A stretch of DNA of 64,000 nt from Porticoccus sp002341315 (lineage in GTDB: Bacteria > Pseudomonadota > Gammaproteobacteria > Pseudomonadales > Porticoccaceae). Position numbers and translations under genes: made by a program. The notes under the pieces were generated by a model that was not told where the DNA came from, searched no databases, and saw only the letters and a list, made by a program, of their open reading frames with translations. The DNA lies in assembly GCF_047634355.1 (NCBI RefSeq), contig NZ_JBLIAL010000001.1; one strand, 5' to 3'. Position 1 is the stretch's first letter, and the number at the start of each line of letters is the position of its first letter. This document shows positions 51,731-60,173 of the stretch, piece by piece.

Positions 51731-52381
51731 CTAGAAACCAAAGAGTGGCTGGGCAATTTTACCAAATAGCGTGGTATAGCGGAGCGGGTACTCGGTAGCG
51801 ATCAGACAGATACAATCGTGATCACTATCCACCAGTGGCTGGTGAGTGATCTGATCGTCCAGATCGGCAATATCGCCCGTACTGAACCGCCCCACTTCGT
51901 CGGAATAGGAGCCCCGCAGCAGCAGGGTCAACTCACTGCCCCGGTGACTGTGGGGTAAGGCGGCTTTGCCCGGTGCGACACGCAACAGACGGGTCATGCC
52001 CTTGCCCTGGCTGGGCAGGTCATGCACCCAGACACCCGGTACCAGCTTTTTCCAGGACAGGTCCTCCAGTGAATCCCCCACATAGCTTGCCAGAGGTGCC
52101 GGAATTTCACTGTTTGCCACGGATGCCGGCCGCGCGACAGCTTCGGGTATAACATTCTGATCCAGTCGATCGAGCACCGATGCCAGGGTGCTGTCACTGA
52201 CCGCCGCCAGGGCAGTATTTTCCAGCAATGCGCCGCCGACTGCTTCAAGTTCGCGGCACCGTCGACGACAGCGATCACACATCGTCAGATGGGAAGCGAC
52301 CACAAGAGCGGGACCCTGAGCCAAAGCGCCAGCCACATAACTGAATAGAGTCGCTTCATCAAGATGATGATTAATGGTCAT
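51731..52381 (-). CDS. chrR: ChrR-type zinc anti-sigma factor
   Basis: The 216-residue protein has the N-terminal zinc ligands His6, His31, Cys35 and Cys38 (SHLTMCDRC), the same spacing as R. sphaeroides ChrR. The C-terminal cupin domain holds His144, His146 and Glu150 in PHSHRGSELTLLLRG. ChrR holds its sigma factor inactive until singlet oxygen or organic peroxides release it. Start and sigma stop overlap by 11 bp, which keeps the two in balance. Confidence 0.94.
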   Translation of the reverse strand: MTINHHLDEATLFSYVAGALAQGPALVVASHLTMCDRCRRRCRELEAVGGALLENTALAAVSDSTLASVLDRLDQNVIPEAVARPASVANSEIPAPLASYVGDSLEDLSWKKLVPGVWVHDLPSQGKGMTRLLRVAPGKAALPHSHRGSELTLLLRGSYSDEVGRFSTGDIADLDDQITHQPLVDSDHDCICLIATEYPLRYTTLFGKIAQPLFGF

Positions 52382-52991
52382 GGTTACCTCTCAACGCCTG
52401 TTTTAACTTTTCCGATGCCAGACGAATTCTGGATTTCACGCTACCCAAGGGAATCGACAGCCTGTCGGCAATTTCTGAATGAGAGCGCCCCTCGTAGAAA
52501 GACATAATAATGACCTGTGCCTGATTATCGGGTAATTGACGAATTGCCATGGCGACCTGATCAGACATGACAGCCTGCTCAGCCAACTCCAGCACAGCGG
52601 GCTCACCCGCCTCTTCATGCCAGCTATCCAGGTCATATTCCGGGTATTTCTGTTTGCGCATCCAGTCAATGCTCAGGTTTCGCGCCAGGGTGTAGATCCA
52701 GGTGCTGGCAGCGGCCTTACTGGGATCGTACAGATGGGTTTTTCGCCAGACGGACAACATGGCTTCCTGGGTCAACTCTTCAGCGGTGGCTTCCGTGAGG
52801 CCCAGTTTCATGATGTAACCTTTGATTCTGGGCGAAAAGTGACGAAACAGACGGATAAACAACTGCCGGTCCCGGGAAATGGCCAGTTCTGCCAACATTG
52901 CAGACCAGTCTTTCGCCGGTGTCTCGGATGTCTTTTCTGCTCTTAATGCCACGACACTCAACGCTTCATCTCCCGGCGGTTGGTCTTGCAT
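52371..52991 (-). CDS. rpoE: ECF sigma factor, ChrR-controlled (RpoE/ECF11-like)
   Basis: The 206-residue protein has sigma region 2 (FSPRIKGYIMKLG, EELTQEAMLSVWRKTHLYDPSKA, ASTWIYTLARNLSIDWMRK) and region 4 (LPDNQAQVIIMSFYEGRSHSEIA, then LGSVKSRIRLASEKL). The partner ChrR gene follows with an overlap. It is not the envelope-stress RpoE, as no rseA or rseB is present. Its likely own promoter has its -10 within 6 nt of the ATG at 52991. Either the mRNA is leaderless or translation starts further in, for example at Met32. Confidence 0.93.
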   Translation of the reverse strand: MQDQPPGDEALSVVALRAEKTSETPAKDWSAMLAELAISRDRQLFIRLFRHFSPRIKGYIMKLGLTEATAEELTQEAMLSVWRKTHLYDPSKAAASTWIYTLARNLSIDWMRKQKYPEYDLDSWHEEAGEPAVLELAEQAVMSDQVAMAIRQLPDNQAQVIIMSFYEGRSHSEIADRLSIPLGSVKSRIRLASEKLKQALRGNHDH

Positions 52992-52996
52992 GACTC

Positions 52997-53026
52997 TCCT
53001 TACGCGCAGTCAGCCTCGATAGATCA
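52997..53026 (-). promoter_or_regulatory. Candidate autoregulatory sigma promoter
   Basis: On the minus strand, TGATCT (53026-53021), exactly 18 bp, then TAAGGA (53002-52997), the best match of the four to the TGATC-N18-TAAG type. The TAAGGA also looks like the ribosome site of the sigma gene. Confidence 0.65.
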
Positions 53027-53068
53027 CAGAGATTAGCGCCCGCGTCCAATAAAGCCAAATAAAAAGGG

Positions 53069-53098
53069 TGATCCCTCTCCGTACTTCCTGCGTAATAT
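53069..53098 (+). promoter_or_regulatory. Candidate sigma promoter of the flavoprotein-DUF1365-CFA unit
   Basis: TGATCC (53069-53074), an 18-bp spacer and TAATAT (53093-53098). The first ATG lies 28 bp downstream. It is divergent from the sigma gene promoter. Confidence 0.7.
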
Positions 53099-53126
53099 CC
53101 GCTACCCATTCAGTACGGACTGCACC

Positions 53127-54542
53127 ATGAAGACGCCAACCCCGAAAAATTCTGCGCAAAGCGCCCCACCCCGTAAGAATATTGCGGTGATTGGTTCGGG
53201 TATCTCGGGTTTGAGCTGCGCCTGGCTACTGAGCAACTCACAGAATGTGACGCTGTTTGAAAAGGATGATCGGCTCGGAGGGCATTCCAATACAGTAACC
53301 TTTGATTTGGACAAACGGGCCATCAGCGTCGATACCGGATTCATCGTCTACAACCCCGTCAACTACCCCAACCTGGTGAAGTTTTTTGAGCAGCTGGGGG
53401 TAACAACCTGTGATACCGACATGTCCTTTTCCGTGTCAGTGAACGGCGGGGAGCTCGAATATTCCGGCAGTGGCCTGTCGGGGCTGTTGGCACAAAAACG
53501 GAACCTGTTACGACCGGCTTTCTGGGGAATGGTGACCGATCTGCTGCGCTTTTATCGAGAATCACCGAAACTGCTCCAGTCCGCCAACCTCGAGCACTTT
53601 TCCCTCGGCGAATTGCTTGAAAAACACCGTTACGGCAAATCCTTTATCAACAACCACCTGCTACCCATGGGCGCGGCAATCTGGTCAGTACCTGTCGACA
53701 AAATGCTGAATTATCCTGCCCTGAGTTTTCTGCGTTTTTGCAGCAACCACGGTTTGACCCAGGTAAATAACCGGCCACAATGGCGTACGGTGGTCGGTGG
53801 CAGCCGTCAATATGTGGATAAAATTGCTGCCACCCTGCAGGGTTCCATTCGATTGAATACCCGTATTCAATCCGTCACAAGACTGGGGGAACAGGTAGCT
53901 CTGGACGATATTCACGGCAACCGGGAAATATTCGATGACGTCGTTTTTGCCTGCCACAGTGACCAGGCACTTGCCTTGCTGGCTGACCCGACAACCGAAG
54001 AGCAGGCCCTGCTCAGCTGTTTTCCCTACCAGCGAAACCGGGCCTTTCTTCATCTGGACACCGAGTTGATGCCAAAACGTCAAAAAGTCTGGTCCAGCTG
54101 GAATTATCTGACCAGCAACAAATCTGCATCAAAAAACGAGCAGCTGGTCAGTGGCCAGAAAAGAAAAGTGTCCGTCAGCTACTGGATGAACCAGCTCCAG
54201 CCGCTGGCTACAGAACAACCGGTAATGGTCTCCCTAAACCCACTGAAAATGCCCAGGTCCGGCACGATTATCAGAAGTTTTTTTTACGACCACCCCGCAT
54301 TTGATCAATCCTCACTGACAGCCCAGAAGCAACTCTGGTCACTGCAGGGCAAGCAGCATACCTGGTTCTGTGGCGCCTATTTCGGTTACGGTTTCCATGA
54401 GGACGGTTTGCAATCCGGGCTGGCTGTCGCCGAAGCGCTGGGCGGTGTTGTCCGCCCCTGGCAATTGGAGGAGCCGAACTCCCGGATTGAAATCCATACT
54501 GGCTCACTGCCCGACTCTGCTGTGGAATTGTACTGTGTCTGA
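53127..54542 (+). CDS. FAD-dependent amine-oxidase-like oxidoreductase
   Basis: The 471-residue protein has an FAD-binding N-terminus (IAVIGSGISGLSCAWLL, then LFEKDDRLGGHSNTV) and a C-terminal block HTWFCGAYFGYGFHEDGLQSG. This is the flavoprotein regularly found with DUF1365 and CFA-type methyltransferases in ChrR regulons. In R. sphaeroides the corresponding locus has been tied to modified (furan) fatty acids, as I recall, so a lipid dehydrogenase role is plausible. It overlaps the next gene by 8 bp. Confidence 0.88.
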   Translation: MKTPTPKNSAQSAPPRKNIAVIGSGISGLSCAWLLSNSQNVTLFEKDDRLGGHSNTVTFDLDKRAISVDTGFIVYNPVNYPNLVKFFEQLGVTTCDTDMSFSVSVNGGELEYSGSGLSGLLAQKRNLLRPAFWGMVTDLLRFYRESPKLLQSANLEHFSLGELLEKHRYGKSFINNHLLPMGAAIWSVPVDKMLNYPALSFLRFCSNHGLTQVNNRPQWRTVVGGSRQYVDKIAATLQGSIRLNTRIQSVTRLGEQVALDDIHGNREIFDDVVFACHSDQALALLADPTTEEQALLSCFPYQRNRAFLHLDTELMPKRQKVWSSWNYLTSNKSASKNEQLVSGQKRKVSVSYWMNQLQPLATEQPVMVSLNPLKMPRSGTIIRSFFYDHPAFDQSSLTAQKQLWSLQGKQHTWFCGAYFGYGFHEDGLQSGLAVAEALGGVVRPWQLEEPNSRIEIHTGSLPDSAVELYCV

Positions 54543-55362
54543 GAAACTGAAATCGGCCCTGTACAGTGGCAGGGTCATGCATCGGCGTCTGCGCCCGAAA
54601 AGACACCGGTTTACCTACCGGGTTTTCTCGCTGTATCTTGACCTCGATGAACTGAAAACACTGGATGGCCGACTTCGGCTCTTTTCACTCAACCGTTTCA
54701 ATCTGTTTTCCTTTCACGAGAAAGATCACGGCAGTGGAGAATCAGACCTGAAGGGACACATGGGCCGACTATTGACCGAGCGCGGTTTTGGTCATGCCAC
54801 TGCCCATATCCAGTTGCTCTGCTATCCGAGAATACTGGGATATGTGTTTAATCCGCTAAGTATCTATTTCTGCTACAACGACCAACAGCAGCTGTCGGCT
54901 GTGCTCTACGAAGTCAGCAACACCTTCAAACAAAAACATACCTATCTGATTCCAGTGGATCCACAACGGAAAAATACCCTGGTTGACCAGCGGGCCGAGA
55001 AAGCCATGTACGTCAGCCCGTTCATGCCGATGGAAACCCATTACCGTTTCCGGATTCAGCCACCCGATCAAAAACAGGTATCTGTTTTCATCAGGCAATC
55101 CAACGACGGGGCAGACAAGCCCGGCAACCATGTCCTGCTGGCTGCCTTCAACGGCCAGTATCGGACACTCAACGATGCAACCTTGCTACGGCTCTTTTTA
55201 AGCCATCCACTAATGACCCTGAAAATTATCGGTGCCATTCACTGGCAAGCGTTGCGCCTGTGGCTGAAGGGGTTACCCCTGCAGCCCAGAAAAACTACAA
55301 AGAACACCCGCGATTTTAGCTGGCGGGACAAAGATGGAGTATTGCACCATGAACAGCTCTGA
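54535..55362 (+). CDS. DUF1365 protein
   Basis: The 275-residue protein runs from a GTG at 54535 inside the end of the flavoprotein gene; an open frame continues upstream but reads the flavoprotein out of frame. Features are SALYSGRVMHRRLRPKRHRFTYRVFSLY-type start motifs (in pieces VMHRRLRPKRHRFTYRVF), LLCYPRILGYVFNPLSIYFCY and YVSPFMPMETHYRF. This is the standard DUF1365 pattern, always near CFA-like enzymes. Activity is not established to my knowledge. Confidence 0.9.
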   Translation: MSEKLKSALYSGRVMHRRLRPKRHRFTYRVFSLYLDLDELKTLDGRLRLFSLNRFNLFSFHEKDHGSGESDLKGHMGRLLTERGFGHATAHIQLLCYPRILGYVFNPLSIYFCYNDQQQLSAVLYEVSNTFKQKHTYLIPVDPQRKNTLVDQRAEKAMYVSPFMPMETHYRFRIQPPDQKQVSVFIRQSNDGADKPGNHVLLAAFNGQYRTLNDATLLRLFLSHPLMTLKIIGAIHWQALRLWLKGLPLQPRKTTKNTRDFSWRDKDGVLHHEQL

Positions 55363-56599
55363 CCTCGATGCCGACGATATCACCCCAAGGCAACCGACAA
55401 GTTCACCAGCGTGGTTGGAAACACAAATTATCCGGCTGTTGCGGAGAAAGCTGGCTCACTGTCAGGGGGTACTCTCAATGCAGTTTCCCAGTGGCCACAG
55501 GCACCTGTTTGGTCAGGGTGACACAGCTGCCTCTGTCAGCCTTTACTCAATGACGCCCCTGTTCCGGTTATTCTTTGGTGGCACCAATGGCTGGTCCGAC
55601 AGTTATCTGGGCGGTGAGTGGGACAGTGCTGATCTAACCGCCTTGATCCGCTGGGCGATTCAGAATGAACCGACCCTGAACAGCATGGCGAAAGCCGGTT
55701 ATGTCAATGACCTGCTCTATAACCTCTACCACTGGAGCCGTCGTAATACGCGCCGGGGTAGCCGCCGAAACATTGCTGCGCATTACGACCTGGGCAACGA
55801 TTTTTATCGGGAGTGGCTCGACCCCGGGATGACGTATTCCGCGGCGATGTTTGATCATGGCGGGCTATCCCTGCAACAGGCTCAGACGAAAAAATATCAA
55901 CGTATTCTCCAGTTGCTGTCACCCAGAGAACAGGATCAGCTGCTGGAAATTGGTTGTGGCTGGGGTGAATTTGCCCTACAGGCTGCCGAAACCGCTAACG
56001 TCCGGGTTCACGGCATCACCCTGTCTTCGGAGCAGCGGCGCTGGGCGGAGGACAAGCTCACCAAAGCAGGTCTGGCAGACCGGGTCACAATCAGTTTGAC
56101 CGATTATCGAGACCTGAAGAGACAGTACGATGGGGTCGTTTCGATTGAGATGTTTGAGGCAGTGGGTGAGACCCATTGGGACAGCTACTTCAAAAAACTC
56201 AAAGGCGTATTAAAACCCGGTGGCAGAGCCGTGCTGCAGATTATCACCATTGATGAAAAGCGCTTTGAGGTCTACCGCAAGCAGGCTGACTTCATTCAGC
56301 GTCATATCTTCCCCGGTGGGATGTTGCCCAGTGTAACGGCCCTGCAAGAAAAGTTCTCACAGCATGGCTTTTGTCTTGTCGATCAGGAAATGTTTGGCGG
56401 GGGCTATGCCAGGACAATTGAACTTTGGCGGGAACGCTTCGAGGAACGCTGGGCGCAAATCAGCACCCTGGGTTTTGATCAGCGTTTCTACCGTTTGTGG
56501 CGCTATTATCTGAGTTATTGCGAAGGGGGGTTTAAAGAAGGTGCCATTGATGTGGGGCTGTTCGTACTGGAACACCGAAGTGACAAACAATGGCAATAG
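55349..56599 (+). CDS. cfa: Cyclopropane-fatty-acyl-phospholipid synthase family methyltransferase
   Basis: The 416-residue protein runs from the ATG at 55349 (GGAG 10 nt upstream); another ATG at 55334 is possible. AAHYDLGNDFYREWLDPGMTYS and LLEIGCGWGEFALQAA (SAM motif I), then GITLSSEQ, SIEMFEAVGETHWDSYF and HIFPGGMLPS are CFA hallmarks. It adds a carbon from SAM to the double bond of membrane acyl chains. It could make cyclopropane or a methylated intermediate of furan fatty acids. It ends the rightward lipid unit. Confidence 0.94.
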   Translation: MNSSDLDADDITPRQPTSSPAWLETQIIRLLRRKLAHCQGVLSMQFPSGHRHLFGQGDTAASVSLYSMTPLFRLFFGGTNGWSDSYLGGEWDSADLTALIRWAIQNEPTLNSMAKAGYVNDLLYNLYHWSRRNTRRGSRRNIAAHYDLGNDFYREWLDPGMTYSAAMFDHGGLSLQQAQTKKYQRILQLLSPREQDQLLEIGCGWGEFALQAAETANVRVHGITLSSEQRRWAEDKLTKAGLADRVTISLTDYRDLKRQYDGVVSIEMFEAVGETHWDSYFKKLKGVLKPGGRAVLQIITIDEKRFEVYRKQADFIQRHIFPGGMLPSVTALQEKFSQHGFCLVDQEMFGGGYARTIELWRERFEERWAQISTLGFDQRFYRLWRYYLSYCEGGFKEGAIDVGLFVLEHRSDKQWQ

Positions 56600-56617
56600 G
56601 GCTCAACTGCTAAAACG

Positions 56618-57040
56618 TCAGTGCTGCCGAAAAGCAACCCGTCGTCTCAACCAGCGAAACAGGGCCCCCAGTACAGGCACTTTTTCATAGAGGTCGGCGC
56701 TGTCCCAGAAATCCTGGTGGCGGTTAATCTTGCCCGATACATCAAAGGTCAATCGACTGCTGCCCTGAAAATTCAGCCAACCGGTCACACTACTGTGACC
56801 AGAAAACGTCCAATACAGATAAGCGACAGCATCCTGTTGCTGACTGTCGTGAACGGTAAAGCTCACACTGCCCAGCCGCTCAAACATCTCACTCAAAAGC
56901 GCCAGATAGGCATCAGTACCGTTCACTTGATTGAACGGGTCAGAAAAAAACACATCCTCACTGAGGACTGCTCTCAACTGTTCAAGATTCGATCGATCCA
57001 ACCTTTCCAGCAGGTGTATATAGTCAGTCAGGCCGCTCAT
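56618..57040 (-). CDS. NTF2/SnoaL-like protein
   Basis: The 140-residue protein runs from the ATG at 57040 (GAAGAGA upstream). It has a cone-shaped NTF2-like pattern: LLERLDRSNLEQLRAVLSEDVFFSDPFNQVNG, then TFSGHSSVTGWLNFQGSSRLTFD and INRHQDFWDSADLYE. Such proteins of ChrR clusters are annotated only as nuclear-transport-factor-2 family. Function is unknown; binding of a lipid or small substrate is possible. It converges on the CFA gene, away from the other members. Confidence 0.8.
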   Translation of the reverse strand: MSGLTDYIHLLERLDRSNLEQLRAVLSEDVFFSDPFNQVNGTDAYLALLSEMFERLGSVSFTVHDSQQQDAVAYLYWTFSGHSSVTGWLNFQGSSRLTFDVSGKINRHQDFWDSADLYEKVPVLGALFRWLRRRVAFRQH

Positions 57041-57060
57041 TCTGAGTCTCTTCAATCAAC

Positions 57061-57085
57061 GAAAAGGCCAGCCAAAAGGCTGGCC
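57061..57085 (-). terminator. Terminator after comEA
   Basis: A GGCCAGCC/GGCTGGCC perfect stem with a 4-base loop, then TTTT on the minus strand. It separates comEA from the NTF2-like gene. Confidence 0.85.
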
Positions 57086-57105
57086 CCTGGGATTTTCGGG
57101 ATAGA

Positions 57106-57417
57106 CTACTTCACCGAAAGGTTAGCGCGGTTCTGTTCCAGAACTTTTTCACCCACGCCCTTAACCGACTGCAGCTGTTCCACCGTCACGAATGGGCCGT
57201 TTTCTTCCCGGTAAGCCACTATTGCCATAGCTCGCTTTTCACCGATACCCTTTAGCATACTGGATAGTTCATCGGCTGTGGCGGTATTGATATTGACCAT
57301 CACAGGTTGCTGCATCATCTCCTGGGAAGATGCCTCATCCGCTGTAACTGCTTGCCAGAACGGTAATACTGCAAGCAGGAACAATAGAACGCCGGGAAGT
57401 GTTTTTACATTTTTCAT
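57106..57417 (-). CDS. ComEA-like helix-hairpin-helix protein
   Basis: The 103-residue protein runs from the ATG at 57417 (AAGGAG upstream). A Sec signal (LPGVLLFLLAVLPFWQAVTA) is followed by the double helix-hairpin-helix unit: VNINTATADELSSMLKGIGEKRAMAIVAYREENG, shown here only in part, and VEQLQSVKGVGEKVLEQN. ComEA binds double-stranded DNA in the periplasm during natural transformation. The gene is single, between pyrF and a terminator; other competence genes are not in view. Confidence 0.9.
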   Translation of the reverse strand: MKNVKTLPGVLLFLLAVLPFWQAVTADEASSQEMMQQPVMVNINTATADELSSMLKGIGEKRAMAIVAYREENGPFVTVEQLQSVKGVGEKVLEQNRANLSVK

Positions 57418-57479
57418 GTCGAACTCCTTGTGCCAGAGGCACTCCATTTCATAGAAACGGCACATCGTGTGCCGCCCGA

Positions 57480-58187
57480 TCAATCTTGCAAAATTTCCCG
57501 ATTGATGGCAAGTAGCGCATTCACCGGATCCGGCGACTGGGTAATTGGCCGGCCGATCACCAGGTAACTGCTACCGTTGGCAATCGCCTGCGCAGGGGTG
57601 ACAACCCGCCGTTGGTCATCCGCCATTGCCGACACAGGACGAATACCCGGTGTCACCAGGGTAAAATCGTTACCGAGCAAATTGCGGAGTCCCCGAGTTT
57701 CCATCGCGGAGCAGACAACGCCATCCATACCCGAGGCCTTTGCCATGGCTGCCAGTCTGTGCACCTGCTGTTCCGGAGTACACCCGATACCCAATTCCGC
57801 AAGATCTTCCGCAGAGAAACTGGTTAATACGGTCACTGCTATCAACAGCATATTGGTACCGGATTGGTCACTGGCTAACCGGGCATCCTCCATCATCCGA
57901 CGGCCACCGGAGGCGTGCACATCGGTCATCCATACACCGAGATCAGCAGCGACTTTGACTGCAGCTGCAACCGTGTTCGGTATGTCGTGAAACTTTAAAT
58001 CCAGGAAAACATCAAACCCCCGGTTGACCAGGGTAGTAACGAACTGTGGACCTGAACGGGTAAAAAGCTCTTTTCCCACCTTCAGTTTGCACAGATCCGG
58101 GGAGACATCGGCCACAAATCGCTCTGCCGCAGCCGCTGTATTGTAGTCCAGTGCGACAATTACCTTACTATCAGTAACGTGTGTCAT
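57480..58187 (-). CDS. pyrF: Orotidine 5'-phosphate decarboxylase
   Basis: The 235-residue TIM-barrel protein has VALDYNTAAAAERF, the substrate lysine in CKLKVGKELF and the catalytic array in FLDLKFHDIPNTVAAAV, then LVTPGIRP near the phosphate site. It makes UMP from OMP. It follows lapB by about 40 bp, the usual gammaproteobacterial order. Confidence 0.97.
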   Translation of the reverse strand: MTHVTDSKVIVALDYNTAAAAERFVADVSPDLCKLKVGKELFTRSGPQFVTTLVNRGFDVFLDLKFHDIPNTVAAAVKVAADLGVWMTDVHASGGRRMMEDARLASDQSGTNMLLIAVTVLTSFSAEDLAELGIGCTPEQQVHRLAAMAKASGMDGVVCSAMETRGLRNLLGNDFTLVTPGIRPVSAMADDQRRVVTPAQAIANGSSYLVIGRPITQSPDPVNALLAINREILQD

Positions 58188-58226
58188 GGGTCATTCTCAT
58201 TTTAAAATAGTGACTTTGGCAAGTGG

Positions 58227-59417
58227 TCACTCACCATCAATTCCCCGAACAGGTTGAACTGTTTCCCAACGCAGGCATTGGGGGCAGAGCCAGTGAAGCT
58301 GAGCGCCGCTAAAACCACACTGGACACAGCGGTATTGCGGACGGTGCGCCAGTAGACTGTCCAATAATCCCTGCAGTAGATTAAGTTGCTCTTGTTCTGC
58401 TCCGGCACCTCTGTTGGGGGAAATTCTAAGCCATGTTTGCAGTCCCCTGATGGACGGGTACTCCCGCAAATAATCCATTAAAAAACCTCTTGCCCGCTGT
58501 TCTCCACACTGTTTCACCATCACATCTGCCGCCATTTGAAGCAAACTGGTGCCGGGACAGGTTTTTAGCCAGGACTGCAGTTGCACTAAAAGTCCGGATT
58601 CATCACCAAGTTGTTCGTAGCACTGCCTGACAAGTGGGAGGATCTCAGGCAAGTATTCGGGTTGTTGACGGGGAATCATGCTAAAGCGTTTCAATGCCTC
58701 GAGGCTGTTTGAGGCGTGCATTTCCAAACGCCCCCAAAGCATATTCGCTCTGGCTGAATTCTTATTGTACTTGAGAGCTGCTTTAATATGACGTCTGGCC
58801 TGCAACAAATCAGACACGTCAATCGCTTGTTCAGCCAGTTCACAACAAAACTGCGCCTGCTCAATGCCGAGCTTATCCAGAGACCGTGAAAAGCGCTTCT
58901 TATCCATCATACCGGCAGCGCGGATAGCTTTTTCCCATTCCTGCTCACCACGGTATATTTGAACAAGGTGTTGCAGAGACACCTGCCGAAAATCACTGCC
59001 CGGATCTTCCACCAACTCCAGAAACAGGCGTTCTGCACGGTCAAATAAACCCGCCTTCAAAAAATCCCTACCCAGTTCCAAATGAGCCTGTTGCGACTGA
59101 TCGCTATTGAGATTGGGTCGAGAAAGCAAATTTTGGTGAACCCGGATGGCCCGTTCTATTTCACCTCGTTGCCGCATCAGATTCCCCAGCGCCAGATGCG
59201 TTTCTAGGGTATAGGGTGTGACTTCGACGGAACGGATAAAAGTATCGATAGCCTGATCCGGCTGTTCGTTAACGAGGAAATTGATACCCTGGAAATAATG
59301 GCGCGCAAGGTCTCTCTCACTGTTCGCCAAACGTCTGCTCTTACCACGGGTATAACCGGCAAACCAGAAAAGCGGAAAAGACAGCAATAACCCGATAATT
59401 AATAAGTGATCCACCAT
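58227..59417 (-). CDS. lapB: LapB (YciM) lipopolysaccharide assembly protein
   Basis: The 396-residue protein has an N-terminal TM helix (LLIIGLLLSFPLFWFAGY), about nine TPR-like helix pairs and a C-terminal rubredoxin-type metal site (CVQCG ... LCPQC). LapB tunes LpxC turnover through FtsH and so balances LPS with phospholipid synthesis. It directly follows lapA. Confidence 0.95.
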   Translation of the reverse strand: MVDHLLIIGLLLSFPLFWFAGYTRGKSRRLANSERDLARHYFQGINFLVNEQPDQAIDTFIRSVEVTPYTLETHLALGNLMRQRGEIERAIRVHQNLLSRPNLNSDQSQQAHLELGRDFLKAGLFDRAERLFLELVEDPGSDFRQVSLQHLVQIYRGEQEWEKAIRAAGMMDKKRFSRSLDKLGIEQAQFCCELAEQAIDVSDLLQARRHIKAALKYNKNSARANMLWGRLEMHASNSLEALKRFSMIPRQQPEYLPEILPLVRQCYEQLGDESGLLVQLQSWLKTCPGTSLLQMAADVMVKQCGEQRARGFLMDYLREYPSIRGLQTWLRISPNRGAGAEQEQLNLLQGLLDSLLAHRPQYRCVQCGFSGAQLHWLCPQCLRWETVQPVRGIDGE

Positions 59418-59430
59418 ATAGGGTATTGGG

Positions 59431-59724
59431 CTACTCCGTTTTGTCTTTAGCGCGGACGGGAGCCACTCTCAATTTGATAAGCTGCTGGTTTAGCACATGG
59501 ACGCGTCGCCGGAGTCGCAGCAGCATCGGCAAGCTGGCAAGTAGACCAGTCAGGCAGCCTGCAAAAAGTGCTGCGAGGAGCCAGAGGCCCCGGGGTAGCG
59601 GCCCCGACTCATAACCGAAGAAATCAATCGTAATGGCGTCCGGGTTGGTTAATACCAGACCAATACCCAGCAGAATTGCCGCCAAACCGATCAACAGGAA
59701 AAAGAGCTTCTTTAGCAATGCCAT
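59431..59724 (-). CDS. lapA: LapA-like (YciS) membrane protein
   Basis: The 97-residue protein runs from the ATG at 59724 (GGGGA upstream). Two TM helices (LFFLLIGLAAILLGIGLVLTN and GLWLLAALFAGCLTGLLAS) are followed by a basic cytoplasmic end (LRLRRRVHVLNQQLIKLRV), the DUF1049/LapA pattern. It works with LapB in LPS assembly control. The ribosome site follows closely after the ihfB terminator hairpin. Confidence 0.92.
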   Translation of the reverse strand: MALLKKLFFLLIGLAAILLGIGLVLTNPDAITIDFFGYESGPLPRGLWLLAALFAGCLTGLLASLPMLLRLRRRVHVLNQQLIKLRVAPVRAKDKTE

Positions 59725-59734
59725 AAAATCCCCA

Positions 59735-59767
59735 TAAAAAAACGGCAAGTAAAAATACTTGCCGTTT
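59735..59767 (-). terminator. Terminator between ihfB and lapA
   Basis: On the minus strand, AAACGGCAAGTA/TACTTGCCGTTT is a perfect 12-bp stem followed by T. It ends only about 10 nt before the lapA start, so readthrough mRNA would carry it in the lapA leader. Confidence 0.9.
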
Positions 59768-59824
59768 ATTGTAACCAAACTACTGATGGTTGGTCTTGTT
59801 TATCGTGTCATCGAACCCACAGAC

Positions 59825-60118
59825 TCAACCTGCCTCGAGACTGCTGTTAACGCGTTCACGAAGCTCTTTGCCAGGTTTGAAATAAGGAACATATTTACCC
59901 GACAACTTAACCGAATCACCAGTTTTGGGGTTACGCCCTACTCTGGGAGCACGATAATGCAGGCAAAAGCTTCCAAAACCGCGAATTTCAATGCGATCAT
60001 TATTAACAAGCGCATGGGTCATACGCTCCAGGATCATTTTCACGGCAATTTCCACATCCCTGGGGGGGAGTTGATCCTGCTGGGTAACGATATAATCGAT
60101 TAATTCTGATTTTGTCAT
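59825..60118 (-). CDS. ihfB: Integration host factor beta subunit
   Basis: The 97-residue protein starts MTKSELIDYIVTQQDQLPPRDVEIAVKMI and carries the DNA arm RAPRVGRNPKTGDSVKL with the intercalating proline. It pairs with IhfA at 12.0-12.3 kb. It follows rpsA, as is standard. Confidence 0.97.
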   Translation of the reverse strand: MTKSELIDYIVTQQDQLPPRDVEIAVKMILERMTHALVNNDRIEIRGFGSFCLHYRAPRVGRNPKTGDSVKLSGKYVPYFKPGKELRERVNSSLEAG

Positions 60119-60136
60119 AACGTTCTGATTTCATAA

Positions 60137-60163
60137 GAAAAGGGGTAATGTCGCCATTACCCC
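60137..60163 (-). terminator. Terminator between rpsA and ihfB
   Basis: On the minus strand, GGGGTAATG/CATTACCCC forms a 9-bp stem with a 4-base loop, then TTTTC. It lies about 20 bp before ihfB, so it is probably partial. Confidence 0.82.
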
Positions 60164-60173
60164 AATCTAATCA

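Noticed and set aside
56618..57214. 197-codon plus-strand frame across the NTF2-like gene and comEA start
   Set aside because: It is antisense to two supported genes and has no motif.
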